DNA of 57,446 nt from Treponema sp. (GCA_017962415.1 JAGCVK010000067.1:1-57446); one strand, 5' to 3'; numbered from the stretch's first letter, positions 25,368 to 34,744 are shown. A program made the numbers and translations. Notes: generated by a model from the letters alone, not told the origin.

Positions 25368-26471
25368 ATGAAATATTATCGATTTGTCTGCGTTTTATTA
25401 TTTAACGCCTTTTGCCTGTTTTCCGGCTGTTCGTTTTTTACTAATGAATCTGATGAAGAAACGCTAACTTTTTTACTTCCTGAATGGCCGCCGCAACAAT
25501 TTGTAAACTCTGTTGATTTTCCGCCCGCGCCCGCCACTTTCCCCGCCCCCACTCCGTACCCGCCGCTTTCGCGCTGGCTAATCACCGTCGCAAGTTCTCA
25601 AAAAATCACCGAGTTCTCTATCCAAGCCGTTTACGGCGCAGCCAATTCTGCCGCTACGCCCGTTTGTTCCACCGCTTCTAATTATTCTGCCGATTCTAAT
25701 TATTCTGCCGAGCCGGCCGCCAACAACTCTCTGCAAATCACCGTTCCCAAAAATCAACCTTTTTGCGTTCTCGCAACACCGGTCACTTTCCTAAAAAGCG
25801 GCCGCGAATGTCAGTATTTTTTTCCAGCGGGCTACGTTTTTTCTGCGAACACAAAAGCAGACTTTGCGCAAAAGGAATTTTCTCAAAATGAGCTTGCGCA
25901 AACCGAACTATCCGCAAAAGCACTTGCGCAAGCTGACTGTCTCCAAAACGACCTTTTTTTGCAAAACCCGCAATTTCTTTCGTGGAATTCTGGTTACGCC
26001 GCGTTTATTATGAAGCAGCTCTTTTATTATTGCGAGCAAAATAATCTTTCGCAAAAAGAATCAGCTACGCTGGCTGCAACTTTCAACTGGCAAAAAGCCA
26101 TTTCTTTTATGGAACAAAAAATCAATGAATCTGTTTCATCTAAGCTTGATTTTTATGACTCTTCGCACGTTTTTTACAATCCGTGGCTTTGCGATTCTTC
26201 TTTGATAATCAAAAATATTGTTGAGCATAGTTTTAAGCAATCACTTTTTGTGCCTTCTTTGTGCGTTAGTTTTTCTACTGATTTTATAAAAGAATACACG
26301 GGACTTTCTGTTTTTTCGCGCTTTATTCCCGAAAATCAGATTATTTTAACCTCGAAATCAATCTCAATACGCAAAGAAACGCCCATTTTGCTTTCTGATT
26401 TAAAAGAATTTGGTACAATTATCACTTTTAAGAGTGCAAAAAATGTTTTAATAGGTTATATTAATATGTAG
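25368..26471 (+). CDS. Lipoprotein of unknown function
   Basis: A 367-residue protein with a signal peptide and lipobox FSGC (about residues 18-21), so it is likely lipidated and surface or periplasmic. The N-terminal third has Pro/Ala-rich linkers and a short NYSA-type repeat (near residues 104-113). The codon use is higher in GC here than in neighbours. No enzyme motif was found. No clear ribosome site: ATATATATAG lies directly before the ATG. It heads a run of three envelope genes (25368-28366) on the plus strand that probably form an operon. Confidence 0.75.
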   Translation: MKYYRFVCVLLFNAFCLFSGCSFFTNESDEETLTFLLPEWPPQQFVNSVDFPPAPATFPAPTPYPPLSRWLITVASSQKITEFSIQAVYGAANSAATPVCSTASNYSADSNYSAEPAANNSLQITVPKNQPFCVLATPVTFLKSGRECQYFFPAGYVFSANTKADFAQKEFSQNELAQTELSAKALAQADCLQNDLFLQNPQFLSWNSGYAAFIMKQLFYYCEQNNLSQKESATLAATFNWQKAISFMEQKINESVSSKLDFYDSSHVFYNPWLCDSSLIIKNIVEHSFKQSLFVPSLCVSFSTDFIKEYTGLSVFSRFIPENQIILTSKSISIRKETPILLSDLKEFGTIITFKSAKNVLIGYINM

Positions 26472-26488
26472 ATAATAAAGATTGAGCT

Positions 26489-27673
26489 ATGAAAAAACTC
26501 TGCAATAAATTAATAATTTTACTAATTCCACTTTGTCTCGTTGCCTGCGCTAAATCTCAAGCCTCAGACAATATTCCCGCACAAAATGTTCTTTCGGTTG
26601 AAATAACTAAGAAAAATCATTCTTGGTTTTATTTTACGAATATAACTTTCCGCCAGGTTGATAAACCGCAAAATGCACCGGTGCAACTTCCGCGCCCGTG
26701 GACTGAAGCAATTCACATTACTTCTGCAAACAACGCCGCTGAACAAAATGGAAATGCAAAGGCTTATGCAATTGTAAATCGGCTTGGTGTTTTAAAATTT
26801 GAAGGCGAAGCTATTTTTCTTTCACCTGATGTAACGCTTTTTAACGACAGAACTGCCGGCAATCTTGTTTTTTTGAATAATGTTCCGGTTTTTTCTGTTT
26901 ACAAAAGTGCATTTTTTAACGAAACGATTGACACGCCTTTATATCAAAAAGATTCTGCTTCGCATTTGTTTTTAATTCAATTTGATACTAATGCAAAAAT
27001 TTCGTATCCGCTTATTAACTGCAACAACATCACAAAAAAGCCAAATTCAGAAATTACTGATTTTTATTGGAACGGCCTTGAATGGTGCTGCAGCATTAAA
27101 ACTGCAACTGAAACTAAAACTGATTTTTCTTATGTTAAATTTACTCCGCTAATTCCGCTGCTTTCGGTTTCGCCTGCAACTGCTTCGAGCTCGATTAAAT
27201 CCGAAGAAACTGATGCTGAATATTTTAGAAAATGCTGTGCGCAAATTGATTATAAATCTGCGCCTGAACGAATCAAAAAACTGCTTTCTGGTTTTGATAC
27301 AAAACTTCCTTTTATTATTGAAGTAAAAAATGCCGGCGGTTGTTCTCCAAGAACTTATGTAAATAACGTTCCTGAAATCACCGATAAAGAACTTAAGGCA
27401 ACTGCGATTCTTTCGCAAAGCTGGAGCGCAGCTCTTTTTGAAGACGGAACTTTATTTCTTGAAGGAGCTCTGCCTGGCCGCCACATTTTAAGAAGCGGAA
27501 TGCCTGTTGCAATGCGGCTTCCAAAACTTCCTGTTGGTTATGTTTATACTGATTTTGTGATTTCCGGCACTACTCTTTATGCAGCTTGGGAAGAATCTGA
27601 ATTCTACAAAACCGGCCGAACGGGTTTTCTTCAAGTTAATCTTGATAGAACTCTTTATAGCAGAATGATTTAG
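26489..27673 (+). CDS. Second lipoprotein of unknown function
   Basis: A 394-residue protein with signal peptide and lipobox VACA (about 17-20). The body contains pieces that look like beta-propeller or beta-sheet repeats, such as AIVNRLGVLKFEGEA and LFEDGTLFLEGA, but no named domain. It starts 17 bases after the first lipoprotein gene and is followed 9 bases later by the third gene. The tight spacing indicates co-transcription. It may bind the first protein or the outer-membrane protein at the cell surface. Confidence 0.75.
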   Translation: MKKLCNKLIILLIPLCLVACAKSQASDNIPAQNVLSVEITKKNHSWFYFTNITFRQVDKPQNAPVQLPRPWTEAIHITSANNAAEQNGNAKAYAIVNRLGVLKFEGEAIFLSPDVTLFNDRTAGNLVFLNNVPVFSVYKSAFFNETIDTPLYQKDSASHLFLIQFDTNAKISYPLINCNNITKKPNSEITDFYWNGLEWCCSIKTATETKTDFSYVKFTPLIPLLSVSPATASSSIKSEETDAEYFRKCCAQIDYKSAPERIKKLLSGFDTKLPFIIEVKNAGGCSPRTYVNNVPEITDKELKATAILSQSWSAALFEDGTLFLEGALPGRHILRSGMPVAMRLPKLPVGYVYTDFVISGTTLYAAWEESEFYKTGRTGFLQVNLDRTLYSRMI

Positions 27674-27682
27674 GAGTTTGAT

Positions 27683-28366
27683 GTGAAGAAAAAAATTCTT
27701 ATAGCGCTTTCGATTTTTCTTCTTACATCAGTTTTTGCACAAGAAAGTTTCAAAAAAACTGAATCGTTTAAAGAGTTTATTCAAACCTCTGATTTTGTAT
27801 TGAAATTTGAACCTGCGGTTTATGTTAATACTGAATCGACATTGGTTAGCGCGCCTTCGCCGATTATTTATCCTATTTCGATTGGTTTTATCTGGCCAAA
27901 TTACACTTTGATTTCTGTTCAGCCAACGCTCAGCTTTTTTATGATGAATCATCTTTATTATAATGGCCGAGCGGTTCCTGCGGAAATTGAAAATCGCACT
28001 ACAACAACGCTTTCTTTTCTTTTAAACATTCCGGCAGTTTATTCTTTCTTTAAGGAAAACAGCCGCTTTGAAGCTTACGGCGGGCTTGGAATTCTTATGC
28101 GATTTGGAATTCTTTCTCACGGTGTAAATGAATCTGATTCAGGCTATCTTGGAACTGCTTCTCAAGATGTAAGTGCTATTAATAAATATTTTTGGAATGA
28201 TTTACATTGGCTTTATTTTACAAGTGGCGGAAGCTGGCTTTATAATCTTACATCTGAATTACGCGCAGGGCCAACATTAAGCATTGCACTTCCAATCGGC
28301 TCTCTTATAAGCGACCACGATGTTCAAGGTATGATTATTTCACTTGGAATTAAAATTTGCAGGTAA
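27683..28366 (+). CDS. Probable outer-membrane beta-barrel protein
   Basis: A 227-residue protein starting with GTG, with TAGGAGTT as ribosome site. A signal peptide (about 1-19, cut near VFA) is followed by alternating polar and hydrophobic segments rich in aromatics and glycine, typical of a small beta-barrel. The last residues, SLGIKICR, are less typical because barrels usually end in an aromatic residue. It closes the three-gene envelope operon. The function is unknown. Confidence 0.7.
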   Translation: MKKKILIALSIFLLTSVFAQESFKKTESFKEFIQTSDFVLKFEPAVYVNTESTLVSAPSPIIYPISIGFIWPNYTLISVQPTLSFFMMNHLYYNGRAVPAEIENRTTTTLSFLLNIPAVYSFFKENSRFEAYGGLGILMRFGILSHGVNESDSGYLGTASQDVSAINKYFWNDLHWLYFTSGGSWLYNLTSELRAGPTLSIALPIGSLISDHDVQGMIISLGIKICR

Positions 28367-28406
28367 GGTTGGCAAGCACAGTCTGCCTTTTAGCCATTTT
28401 TTAATG
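28367..28406 (+). repeat. Short interspersed repeat, copy 2 of 2
   Basis: Starts one base after the stop of the preceding gene and matches 3960-3998 over about 40 bases. Together with GCAGACTGC at about 28419-28428 it can form a larger stem (AGTCTGC...GCAGACT). Confidence 0.6.
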
Positions 28407-28441
28407 AACAAAAAGCAGACTGCAACATTGCCGACAATATT

Positions 28442-28457
28442 GCACGCTTACGCGTGC
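28442..28457. repeat. GCACGC-TTAC-GCGTGC hairpin before the groEL 3' end
   Basis: A perfect six-base-pair stem between two convergent genes. The same stem recurs with other loops at 8485, 15940 and 43792. Confidence 0.6.
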
Positions 28458-28487
28458 TTAAAAAATTTCCTTGCGGAAACTTTCTTA

Positions 28488-30113
28488 TTAATACATTCCA
28501 CCCATATCTGGTGCAGGTGCTGCTGGAGCTTTTGGCTCTGGAATATCTGTAATTGCACATTCTGTTGTGAGCAATGTTCCTGCAACAGAAGCTGCATTCT
28601 TCAAAGCTGAACAAGTAACCTTAGCTGGGTCAATAATTCCAGCTTCAAGCATATTTACCCATTCATTTGTGCGAGCGTTGAAACCAACGCCTTTCTTTTC
28701 GTTCTTAGCACGTTCTGCAATTACTGCACCGTCAAGACCAGCATTTTCTGCAATCTGACGGATTGGCTCTTCGAGAGCGCGGCGAACAATCTTGAATCCA
28801 ACTTTTGCATCTTCTGTCAAATCAGCTGGGATTTCTGCCAAAGCCTTAGAAGCTTCAATCAAAGCCATTCCACCACCGCTTACAATACCTTCTTCCAAAG
28901 CAGCGCGTGTAGCAGCAATTGTATCTTCAACACGGAACTTCATTTCTTTCATTTCTGTTTCTGTGTTAGCGCCAACATTGATTACAGCAACACCGCCAGC
29001 GAGTTTTGCAAGGCGTTTCTGAAGCTGTTCTTTGTCGTAGCTAGAAGAAGATTTTTCGATAGCAGTTTTGATTTCTGAAACACGATCTTTTATAGCCTTT
29101 GATGTTCCAGCACCACCAACGATTGTAGTATTGTCTTTGTCAATCTTAATTGATTTAGCCTGTCCAAGAACTTCAGTTCCGCAAGTTTCAAGCTTCAAAC
29201 CAACTTCTTCGCTTACTACAGTACCGCCAGTCAAAATTGCGATATCCTGGAGCATATCCTTACGGCGGTCACCAAAGCCTGGAGCTTTAACAGCGCAGCA
29301 TTTGATTGTTCCACGAATTGTGTTCAAAACAAGAGTTGTAAGAGCTTCACCGTCAACATCTTCACAAATAATTACGAGAGCGCGGCCAGCATTTGCAACT
29401 TTTTCCAAAATTGGAAGAAGATCTTTCATTGCAGAAATCTTCTTGTCGTAAATCAAAACGTAAGCGTCATCAAAATCAGCTTCCATGCGCTCGCGGTCTG
29501 TTACAAAGTAAGAAGAAATATATCCGCGGTCAAACTGCATACCTTCAACAGTATCAACAGTCATTTCCATATTCTTTGATTCTTCTACAGTAATAACACC
29601 GTCTTTTCCTACCTTTTCGATAGCGTCAGCAAGCATTTTACCAATTTCAGGGTCGTTATTTGCAGAAATTGTTGCAATGTTTGTAATATCATCAGCGCCC
29701 TTTACTGGCTTTGCATTCTTTTTGATTTCGTCAACTGCGATTTTTACAGCCTTATCCATACCGCGTTTAATTTCGATTGGTCTCATACCAGCGGCAACTG
29801 ATTTTACGCCTTCGCGTACAAGAGCGTAAGAAAGAACTGTAGCTGTTGTTGTTCCGTCTCCGGCATCGTCATTTGTCTTTGAAGCAACTTCGCGTACAAA
29901 CTGAGCTCCCATGTTTTCATAAGGATCCTGGAGTTCAATTTCCTTTGCTACAGAAACACCGTCCTTTGTGATTACTGGCGAACCATATTTTTTGTCCATC
30001 ATAACCATACGTCCACAAGGGCCAAGTGTTGTTTTTACAGCCTTTGAAATCTGTTCAACACCACTCAAAAGCTTTTTTCTAGCGTCTTCACTAAACAATA
30101 ACTGTTTTGCCAT
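28488..30113 (-). CDS. groEL: Chaperonin GroEL
   Basis: A 541-residue 60-kDa chaperonin. It contains the conserved ATP-site sequence DGTTTATVL (about 87-95), and the C-terminus ends PDMGGMY, with the GGM motif of the family. Length and the whole sequence are standard. groES is not adjacent; it is at 53172 on the other strand, about 23 kb away, as in other treponemes. A CGAGGTAAT ribosome site lies before the ATG. The leader contains a long inverted repeat rather than a CIRCE operator, so I see no HrcA site. Confidence 0.97.
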   Translation of the reverse strand: MAKQLLFSEDARKKLLSGVEQISKAVKTTLGPCGRMVMMDKKYGSPVITKDGVSVAKEIELQDPYENMGAQFVREVASKTNDDAGDGTTTATVLSYALVREGVKSVAAGMRPIEIKRGMDKAVKIAVDEIKKNAKPVKGADDITNIATISANNDPEIGKMLADAIEKVGKDGVITVEESKNMEMTVDTVEGMQFDRGYISSYFVTDRERMEADFDDAYVLIYDKKISAMKDLLPILEKVANAGRALVIICEDVDGEALTTLVLNTIRGTIKCCAVKAPGFGDRRKDMLQDIAILTGGTVVSEEVGLKLETCGTEVLGQAKSIKIDKDNTTIVGGAGTSKAIKDRVSEIKTAIEKSSSSYDKEQLQKRLAKLAGGVAVINVGANTETEMKEMKFRVEDTIAATRAALEEGIVSGGGMALIEASKALAEIPADLTEDAKVGFKIVRRALEEPIRQIAENAGLDGAVIAERAKNEKKGVGFNARTNEWVNMLEAGIIDPAKVTCSALKNAASVAGTLLTTECAITDIPEPKAPAAPAPDMGGMY

Positions 30114-30151
30114 TTTATATTACCTCGATTAAAATATTTATTTGACGAAAG

Positions 30152-30267
30152 CTTTTGAGTCTTGGCAAAAAACATTTCAAGCAATGGCATGCTCGAAGCT
30201 TCGCTGCAAGAGCCGCGCTTCGCTTGTGCAGATATTGCTTGAAGCATTTTTTGCCAAGCCCCAAAAG
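30152..30267 (-). repeat. Long inverted repeat in the groEL leader
   Basis: Arms of about 34 bases, 30152-30185 and 30234-30267, pair with roughly five mismatches: for example CTTGGCAAAAAA (30161) and TTTTTTGCCAAG (30247). The 48-base loop contains smaller stems. If RNA begins at the promoter near 30290 the whole structure is in the 5' leader. There is no transposase or T-run typical of a terminator. Confidence 0.7.
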
Positions 30268-30290
30268 ATCGTTAGAATTCAGTATTTTAA

Positions 30291-30319
30291 AAGATATATA
30301 AATTCTTTGTTATCGGCAA
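30291..30319 (-). promoter_or_regulatory. Candidate groEL promoter
   Basis: On the minus strand TTGCCG and TATCTT are 17 bases apart. This gives a 5' leader of about 170 bases. The -10 box matches the groES one (TATCTT). Confidence 0.45.
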
Positions 30320-30509
30320 GAGAATTCGTATTTTTACAATTTGATATCCGCGAGTGGAATTTGTTTCAAAAAACGCTCATCGTGTATTTAGCCCTCGCTG
30401 CAACGAAGTTTTTTAGTTTTCAAAATCACAAAATTATAATGAGAAAGCCTTGCTTATAACGCTATCAATTTATCTTTTCGTTTGCGAAAATCTATGTTAT
30501 CATATAAGA

Positions 30510-31757
30510 ATGAAAAAGGTATTGATTGCAGACAGTCATCCGTTGTTCAGAGATTTCTTAAAGCAAAAGCTTTCTGAAGACCAGATTGAAGTTATCACAA
30601 CTCAGGAAAATCGCGACATTTACACAAGAGTTCTTTCAACACTTCCAAATCTGATTATTCTCGATATGGAAGAAGAAAGCGAAATGGAAATGGAATTCCT
30701 TGAAAAAAAACTTCATGACACTAACTGCGCTGATATTCCTGTTATTATAACAGGCCCAAAACAAGATCGCGCAAACATTGCAGCTTTTGCAAAATATGGT
30801 GTAATCAAATACTTTGAAAAGCCGGTTCAATTTGATTTATTCTTTAAATCAATTGGCTATGTAGTTCATGTTCCGCTTACAATGGACACAACTCCGTGCA
30901 TTTTAGACCTTCACCGAAATAACAACATCATTTTTGTAGAAATTGCGCTTGGTCTTAACCGCGAAAAAATTGCGCTTCTTCAATTCAAACTTTCGGAAAT
31001 GATTCAGCGCGAAGAAATTGATAATCCAAAAATTGTTCTTATGCTTTCAAATCTTGAGCTTAGTTTTATGGACGGTTACAATCTCGAATTTTTGATTGAT
31101 AACGTTCTTGCCTGCCCAAAAGTTCATACAAAAAACGTAAAAATTCTTTCTTTAAGCAATTTTGTTCAAGAGCTTATAAACGGCCATTCTGATTACGAAG
31201 GCATTGAAATTACAAGCAATCTTTCGCGGGTTTTAACTGATATTGTTGACACTTCAATAACCTCTGATGTTTCCGACCTTATCACAAATAAATTTTTAAC
31301 TCCTTCGTACGAAGCGCAGGATACAGCTTCTATTGCAACCCGTTTTTCTTCTGATGTTTCATCTGATGAAGTTTCCGAAAAAACTGGTTCTGTAATTTCC
31401 ATTGCAATTATTGATAGCGATGAAGCAAGCCTTGATGTTACAAAAACTTATTTTGAACAAATTGGAGCTTCGTGTTACACCTGCACAAACGGCCCGGAAT
31501 TTCTTAAGAATTATGAAGACGGCAAGTTTGACCTTATAATTTTAGACGTTCTTTTGCAAGATCAAACTGGACTTTCCTTGCTAAAAACACTTCACTCAAA
31601 ACCGCATTCGCCGCCAATTGTTGTTTATTCTCCAAGTCTTCAAAAAGATATTGTTGTAAAAGTTTTGAGCGCCGGCGCTGCAAGTTATCTTGTAAAACCG
31701 CAAAAGCAAAATATTCTTATTCAAAAATGTCTTGCAATTCTTAAAACAAAGGAATAA
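30510..31757 (+). CDS. Response-regulator-like protein with two receiver domains
   Basis: A 415-residue cytoplasmic protein. A receiver domain at about 1-120 (phospho-site D in LIILDMEE, lysine in FEKP) is followed by about 150 residues that I cannot name but which look STAS-like (ILDLHRNNNIIFVEIAL...), and a second receiver at about 295-412 (IIDSDEAS, LIILDVLL, LVKP). There is no DNA-binding, GGDEF or HD-GYP output. I chose the ATG at 30510, where the first receiver starts; no ribosome site is seen. It may act as a phosphate-sensitive adaptor in signalling. The PHP gene follows 2 bases later. Confidence 0.8.
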   Translation: MKKVLIADSHPLFRDFLKQKLSEDQIEVITTQENRDIYTRVLSTLPNLIILDMEEESEMEMEFLEKKLHDTNCADIPVIITGPKQDRANIAAFAKYGVIKYFEKPVQFDLFFKSIGYVVHVPLTMDTTPCILDLHRNNNIIFVEIALGLNREKIALLQFKLSEMIQREEIDNPKIVLMLSNLELSFMDGYNLEFLIDNVLACPKVHTKNVKILSLSNFVQELINGHSDYEGIEITSNLSRVLTDIVDTSITSDVSDLITNKFLTPSYEAQDTASIATRFSSDVSSDEVSEKTGSVISIAIIDSDEASLDVTKTYFEQIGASCYTCTNGPEFLKNYEDGKFDLIILDVLLQDQTGLSLLKTLHSKPHSPPIVVYSPSLQKDIVVKVLSAGAASYLVKPQKQNILIQKCLAILKTKE

Positions 31758-31759
31758 AA

Positions 31760-32644
31760 ATGTTATCTCAAAAAATCAATTTTCATACTCATTCTACTTT
31801 TTGCGACGGAAAAAATTCTCCAGAAGAAATGATTTTATCCGCAATTGAAAAAGGTTTTTCTGCACTTGGATTTTCAAGCCATTGTATGTATCCAATAGAT
31901 CCAAAATTTTACACACCGGAAGATTCAATCTGGCATATTCCGCCAGAAAATATCAAAAGCTATTCTACAGAAATTTTGCGCTTAAAAGAAAAATATGCCG
32001 AAAAAATCAAAATCTATCTTGGCTTTGAAGCTGATTATTTTGAATCGCCAGAAATTGGCTCAGCAATTCCGCACAAGCAAAATTTTTCTGATTTTTCACC
32101 TGATTATTTGATTGGCGCTGTTCATTTTGTAAACACAGAAAAAGGCTTTTTCAACGTTGATAACAAAACTGAAGTTGTAAAAGAAAATCTAATAAAATTG
32201 TACTCAAAACCAGACGGCAAAATAGACGGCAAAAAAGCAACCTGCGATTATTTTGAAGCGGAACGCCTTATGCTTAAAAAAGGCAATTTTGATATTATTG
32301 CACACGCCGATTTAATTAGAATCAGAAATACAGTTTTACACTTTTTTAGCGAAGAAGAAAGCTGGTATAAAGAACAACTTAAAGAAACTGCAAAAGCCAT
32401 TGCAAAAGCCGGCGTAATTGCAGAAATCAATACAGGCGCAATTGCGCGCGGAAATATGGACGACACTTATCCGTCGCATAATTTTTTGGAACTGCTTTAC
32501 GAAAATGGTGTTCCCGTTTGCATAAATTCAGATGCGCACACAACAAGTAATTTAGATGCAGCTTTTGATCGTGCAGCAGAAAATGCCCGCCGCGCCGGTT
32601 ACACCGAACTTGTTTATCCGCACAACAACATCATAAAATTATAA
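31760..32644 (+). CDS. PHP-family histidinol-phosphatase
   Basis: A 294-residue metal-dependent phosphoesterase. The PHP motif HTHSTFCDG (about 8-16), the SSHCMYP histidine (about 40), GFEADYF, AHADLIR (about 183) and the final NSDAHT (about 255) supply the metal ligands. Enzymes of this HisK type remove phosphate from histidinol phosphate. hisG and hisB at 22436-24009 show the pathway exists here. The gene is almost fused to the response-regulator gene (2-base gap), which has no clear metabolic link. Another phosphoester substrate is possible. Confidence 0.85.
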   Translation: MLSQKINFHTHSTFCDGKNSPEEMILSAIEKGFSALGFSSHCMYPIDPKFYTPEDSIWHIPPENIKSYSTEILRLKEKYAEKIKIYLGFEADYFESPEIGSAIPHKQNFSDFSPDYLIGAVHFVNTEKGFFNVDNKTEVVKENLIKLYSKPDGKIDGKKATCDYFEAERLMLKKGNFDIIAHADLIRIRNTVLHFFSEEESWYKEQLKETAKAIAKAGVIAEINTGAIARGNMDDTYPSHNFLELLYENGVPVCINSDAHTTSNLDAAFDRAAENARRAGYTELVYPHNNIIKL

Positions 32645-32666
32645 TAAAACAAAAACTGCTAAAAAA

Positions 32667-32696
32667 AAGCCCGGTAAGAAAATCTTACCGGGCTTA
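32667..32696. terminator. Bidirectional terminator between PHP and DksA-like genes
   Basis: AAGCCCGGTAAGA pairs with TCTTACCGGGCTT around an AAA loop, with an A-run on the left and T-rich sequence on the right. Confidence 0.88.
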
Positions 32697-32711
32697 TAAT
32701 TTTCAAACACC

Positions 32712-33110
32712 TTATCGGTTTCTTCGCTCTTGAGCACTTGCACATGAAATACACATAAGCGCATAAGGAAGAACTTCAAGACGTTCCTCTGGAATTTCTT
32801 TTCCACATTTTACACAACGTCCATAAGTCCCCTGATTAATTCTATCCAAGGCATTATCAATCTGCTGGAGTCTATTGGCATCTTGGGTTCCCAAAGCAGT
32901 AAGCAAAGTTCTGTCAATTACGTCAGCAGCAACGTCAGCCTCATCACCAGAATCTACGGTTTTAATTAGGCCACGCATATCTTCGCTCTGGTCTGCTAAT
33001 GATGCCAGAAGTTTTTTTCTTTCTTCAAGCAAGTGTTCTTTCATTTTTTTCAGAAAAGCTTTGTCCAATTGTTCAATCCTCCCAAAACGTTTTTTTACTT
33101 GTGTTGTCAA
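32712..33110 (-). CDS. TraR/DksA-family zinc-finger regulator
   Basis: A 132-residue protein with an N-terminal coiled coil and a C-terminal zinc finger, CVKCG (about 96-100) and CISCA (about 117-121). In this family the coiled coil enters the RNA polymerase secondary channel, and DksA-type proteins work with ppGpp. The tip of the coil carries LIKTVDSGDEADVAADV, with acidic residues as in DksA. It is divergent from infA, and its start codon overlaps the infA promoter, so the two may influence each other. Confidence 0.9.
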   Translation of the reverse strand: MTTQVKKRFGRIEQLDKAFLKKMKEHLLEERKKLLASLADQSEDMRGLIKTVDSGDEADVAADVIDRTLLTALGTQDANRLQQIDNALDRINQGTYGRCVKCGKEIPEERLEVLPYALMCISCASAQERRNR

Positions 33111-33132
33111 GTCCAGCTGTTTTGTATATAAT
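33104..33132 (+). promoter_or_regulatory. Promoter of infA-tyrS
   Basis: TTGTCA (33104-33109) and TATAAT (33127-33132) with 17 bases between. The -35 box lies inside the first codons of the divergent DksA-like gene. Confidence 0.7.
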
Positions 33133-33205
33133 AACTAATATAAATGTAAAATCGCAAAAAGACAAATTCTTTTTTGCAAATTATTGAAATTTTATAAGGA
33201 AAATT

Positions 33206-33424
33206 ATGGCAAAGGAAGAAGCTATTGAAGTACAGGGCGTTGTAAAAGAAGCCCTTCCAAACACAACATTCCGCGTAGAACTTGAAGGCGGACACATTAT
33301 TCTCGCACATCTTTCAGGAAAAATGAGAAAACATTACATCAGAATCGTTCCTGGCGACAGCGTAAAAGTTGAACTTTCACCATACGATTTAAACAAAGGC
33401 CGCATTGTATTCCGCGAACGCTAA
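33206..33424 (+). CDS. infA: Translation initiation factor IF-1
   Basis: A 72-residue single S1/OB-fold protein that binds the ribosomal A site during initiation. It has the usual start [18 protein letters not shown] and the [13 protein letters not shown]-like segment [16 protein letters not shown]. Length is exactly typical. TAAGGAAAATT precedes the ATG. Two small hairpins lie between it and tyrS (about 33431-33475), without a T-run. Confidence 0.96.
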   Translation: MAKEEAIEVQGVVKEALPNTTFRVELEGGHIILAHLSGKMRKHYIRIVPGDSVKVELSPYDLNKGRIVFRER

Positions 33425-33508
33425 GTTGTGTTAGTCAAAAATCTAACTTGGTAACTGGCACCGATAAAAGCCAGTAATAACAAAATTACATCAAAAGGGA
33501 TAATCTCT

Positions 33509-34744
33509 ATGACTTTATTTGAAGATTTAAAATGGCGCGGACTTATTAAAGACGTTGCCGGCGAAGAAGCTGATTTACAGAAAATTCTTGACGGAAAACC
33601 ATTCGCCTTTTATTGGGGAACAGACCCAACTGCAGATTCCCTTCATCTTGGACACTATTCTTCTCTTTGTATGGCTAAACGTCTTGCTAATGCAGGACAT
33701 CAGCCTGTTCTTTTGTGCGGTGGAGCTACAGGCCGCATTGGTGATCCACGCCCAACAGCAGAACGCGAAATAATATCTGAAGAAAAGGTAAACGCAAATA
33801 TCAACGGAATCAGAAATCAAATAAAACGCCTTGTTCCAACAGCAGAACTTGTTGATAACTACGATTGGCTCAAAGATTATACCTTCTTAAACTTCCTTCG
33901 CGACATTGGTAAATACATTAACGTAAACTATATGCTCGACAAAGATATAATTCGCCGCCGCCTTGAAACTGGAATCACTTTTGCAGAATTTTCTTATATG
34001 CTTTTGCAAGGTTATGATTTTTTGCATTTGTTCCAGACAAAAAACTGTATTATGCAGGTTGCAGGTTCAGACCAGTGGGGCAACATTACAACCGGCGTAG
34101 ATCTTATCAGAAAAACTCTCGATAAAACAGCTTATGCCTTCACAATGCCGCTTATTCTCGACCCAACAGGAAAGAAATTTGGTAAATCAGAAGGCAACGC
34201 TCTTTGGCTCGAAAAATCGCTTACTTCACCTTATGCAATTTATCAATATCTTATTAATTCTGATGATTCAAAAGTTCTTGAATATCTCAAAGTATTTACA
34301 TTCTTGAGCAAAGAACAAATTGAAGAAATTTATGCGCAGCAGCAGGCCGCTCCTGAAACACGCATTGCACAAAAAACACTTGCCTGGGAAGTTGTAAAAG
34401 ACCTTCACGGAAAAGAAGAAGCCGACAACGCTGTTTTAGTTTCAGAAAAACTGTTTAAAGGCGATTTTAAAGGTCTTTCTTTAAATGATATTATGACAGG
34501 CCTTAAAGGTGTTCCAAACTTTGCTTATAAAGAAGAACTTTCGCTCGTTGATGTTCTTGTAAACAACAAAATTGCAAGCTCAAAACGCGAAGCCCGCGAA
34601 TTCATCAAAAACAACGCAATTTCAGTTAATGGCGAAACAATAACTGATGAATCAAAATTAATCACAAAAGATATGGCACTTGAAGGCAAAGTTTTGATTT
34701 TTAGACGCGGTAAAAAGAAGTATTTTATTGGAAACGTTGAATAA
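33509..34744 (+). CDS. tyrS: Tyrosyl-tRNA synthetase
   Basis: A 411-residue class I synthetase that charges tRNA-Tyr. HLGHYSS (about 46-52) is the HIGH motif and KFGKSEG (about 231-237) is the KMSKS motif. A C-terminal S4 RNA-binding domain fills about 345-411. A separate ribosome site, AAAAGGGATAAT, precedes the ATG. It may be co-transcribed with infA. No T-box is seen in the 84-base gap. A strong terminator follows. Confidence 0.95.
   Translation: MTLFEDLKWRGLIKDVAGEEADLQKILDGKPFAFYWGTDPTADSLHLGHYSSLCMAKRLANAGHQPVLLCGGATGRIGDPRPTAEREIISEEKVNANINGIRNQIKRLVPTAELVDNYDWLKDYTFLNFLRDIGKYINVNYMLDKDIIRRRLETGITFAEFSYMLLQGYDFLHLFQTKNCIMQVAGSDQWGNITTGVDLIRKTLDKTAYAFTMPLILDPTGKKFGKSEGNALWLEKSLTSPYAIYQYLINSDDSKVLEYLKVFTFLSKEQIEEIYAQQQAAPETRIAQKTLAWEVVKDLHGKEEADNAVLVSEKLFKGDFKGLSLNDIMTGLKGVPNFAYKEELSLVDVLVNNKIASSKREAREFIKNNAISVNGETITDESKLITKDMALEGKVLIFRRGKKKYFIGNVE

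Noticed and set aside
28567-29593. Several plus-strand frames opposite groEL
   Set aside because: They mirror groEL codon structure and resemble no protein family.
30114-30290. CIRCE operator for HrcA near groEL
   Set aside because: The TTAGCACTC-N9-GAGTGCTAA pattern is not present near groEL or groES.
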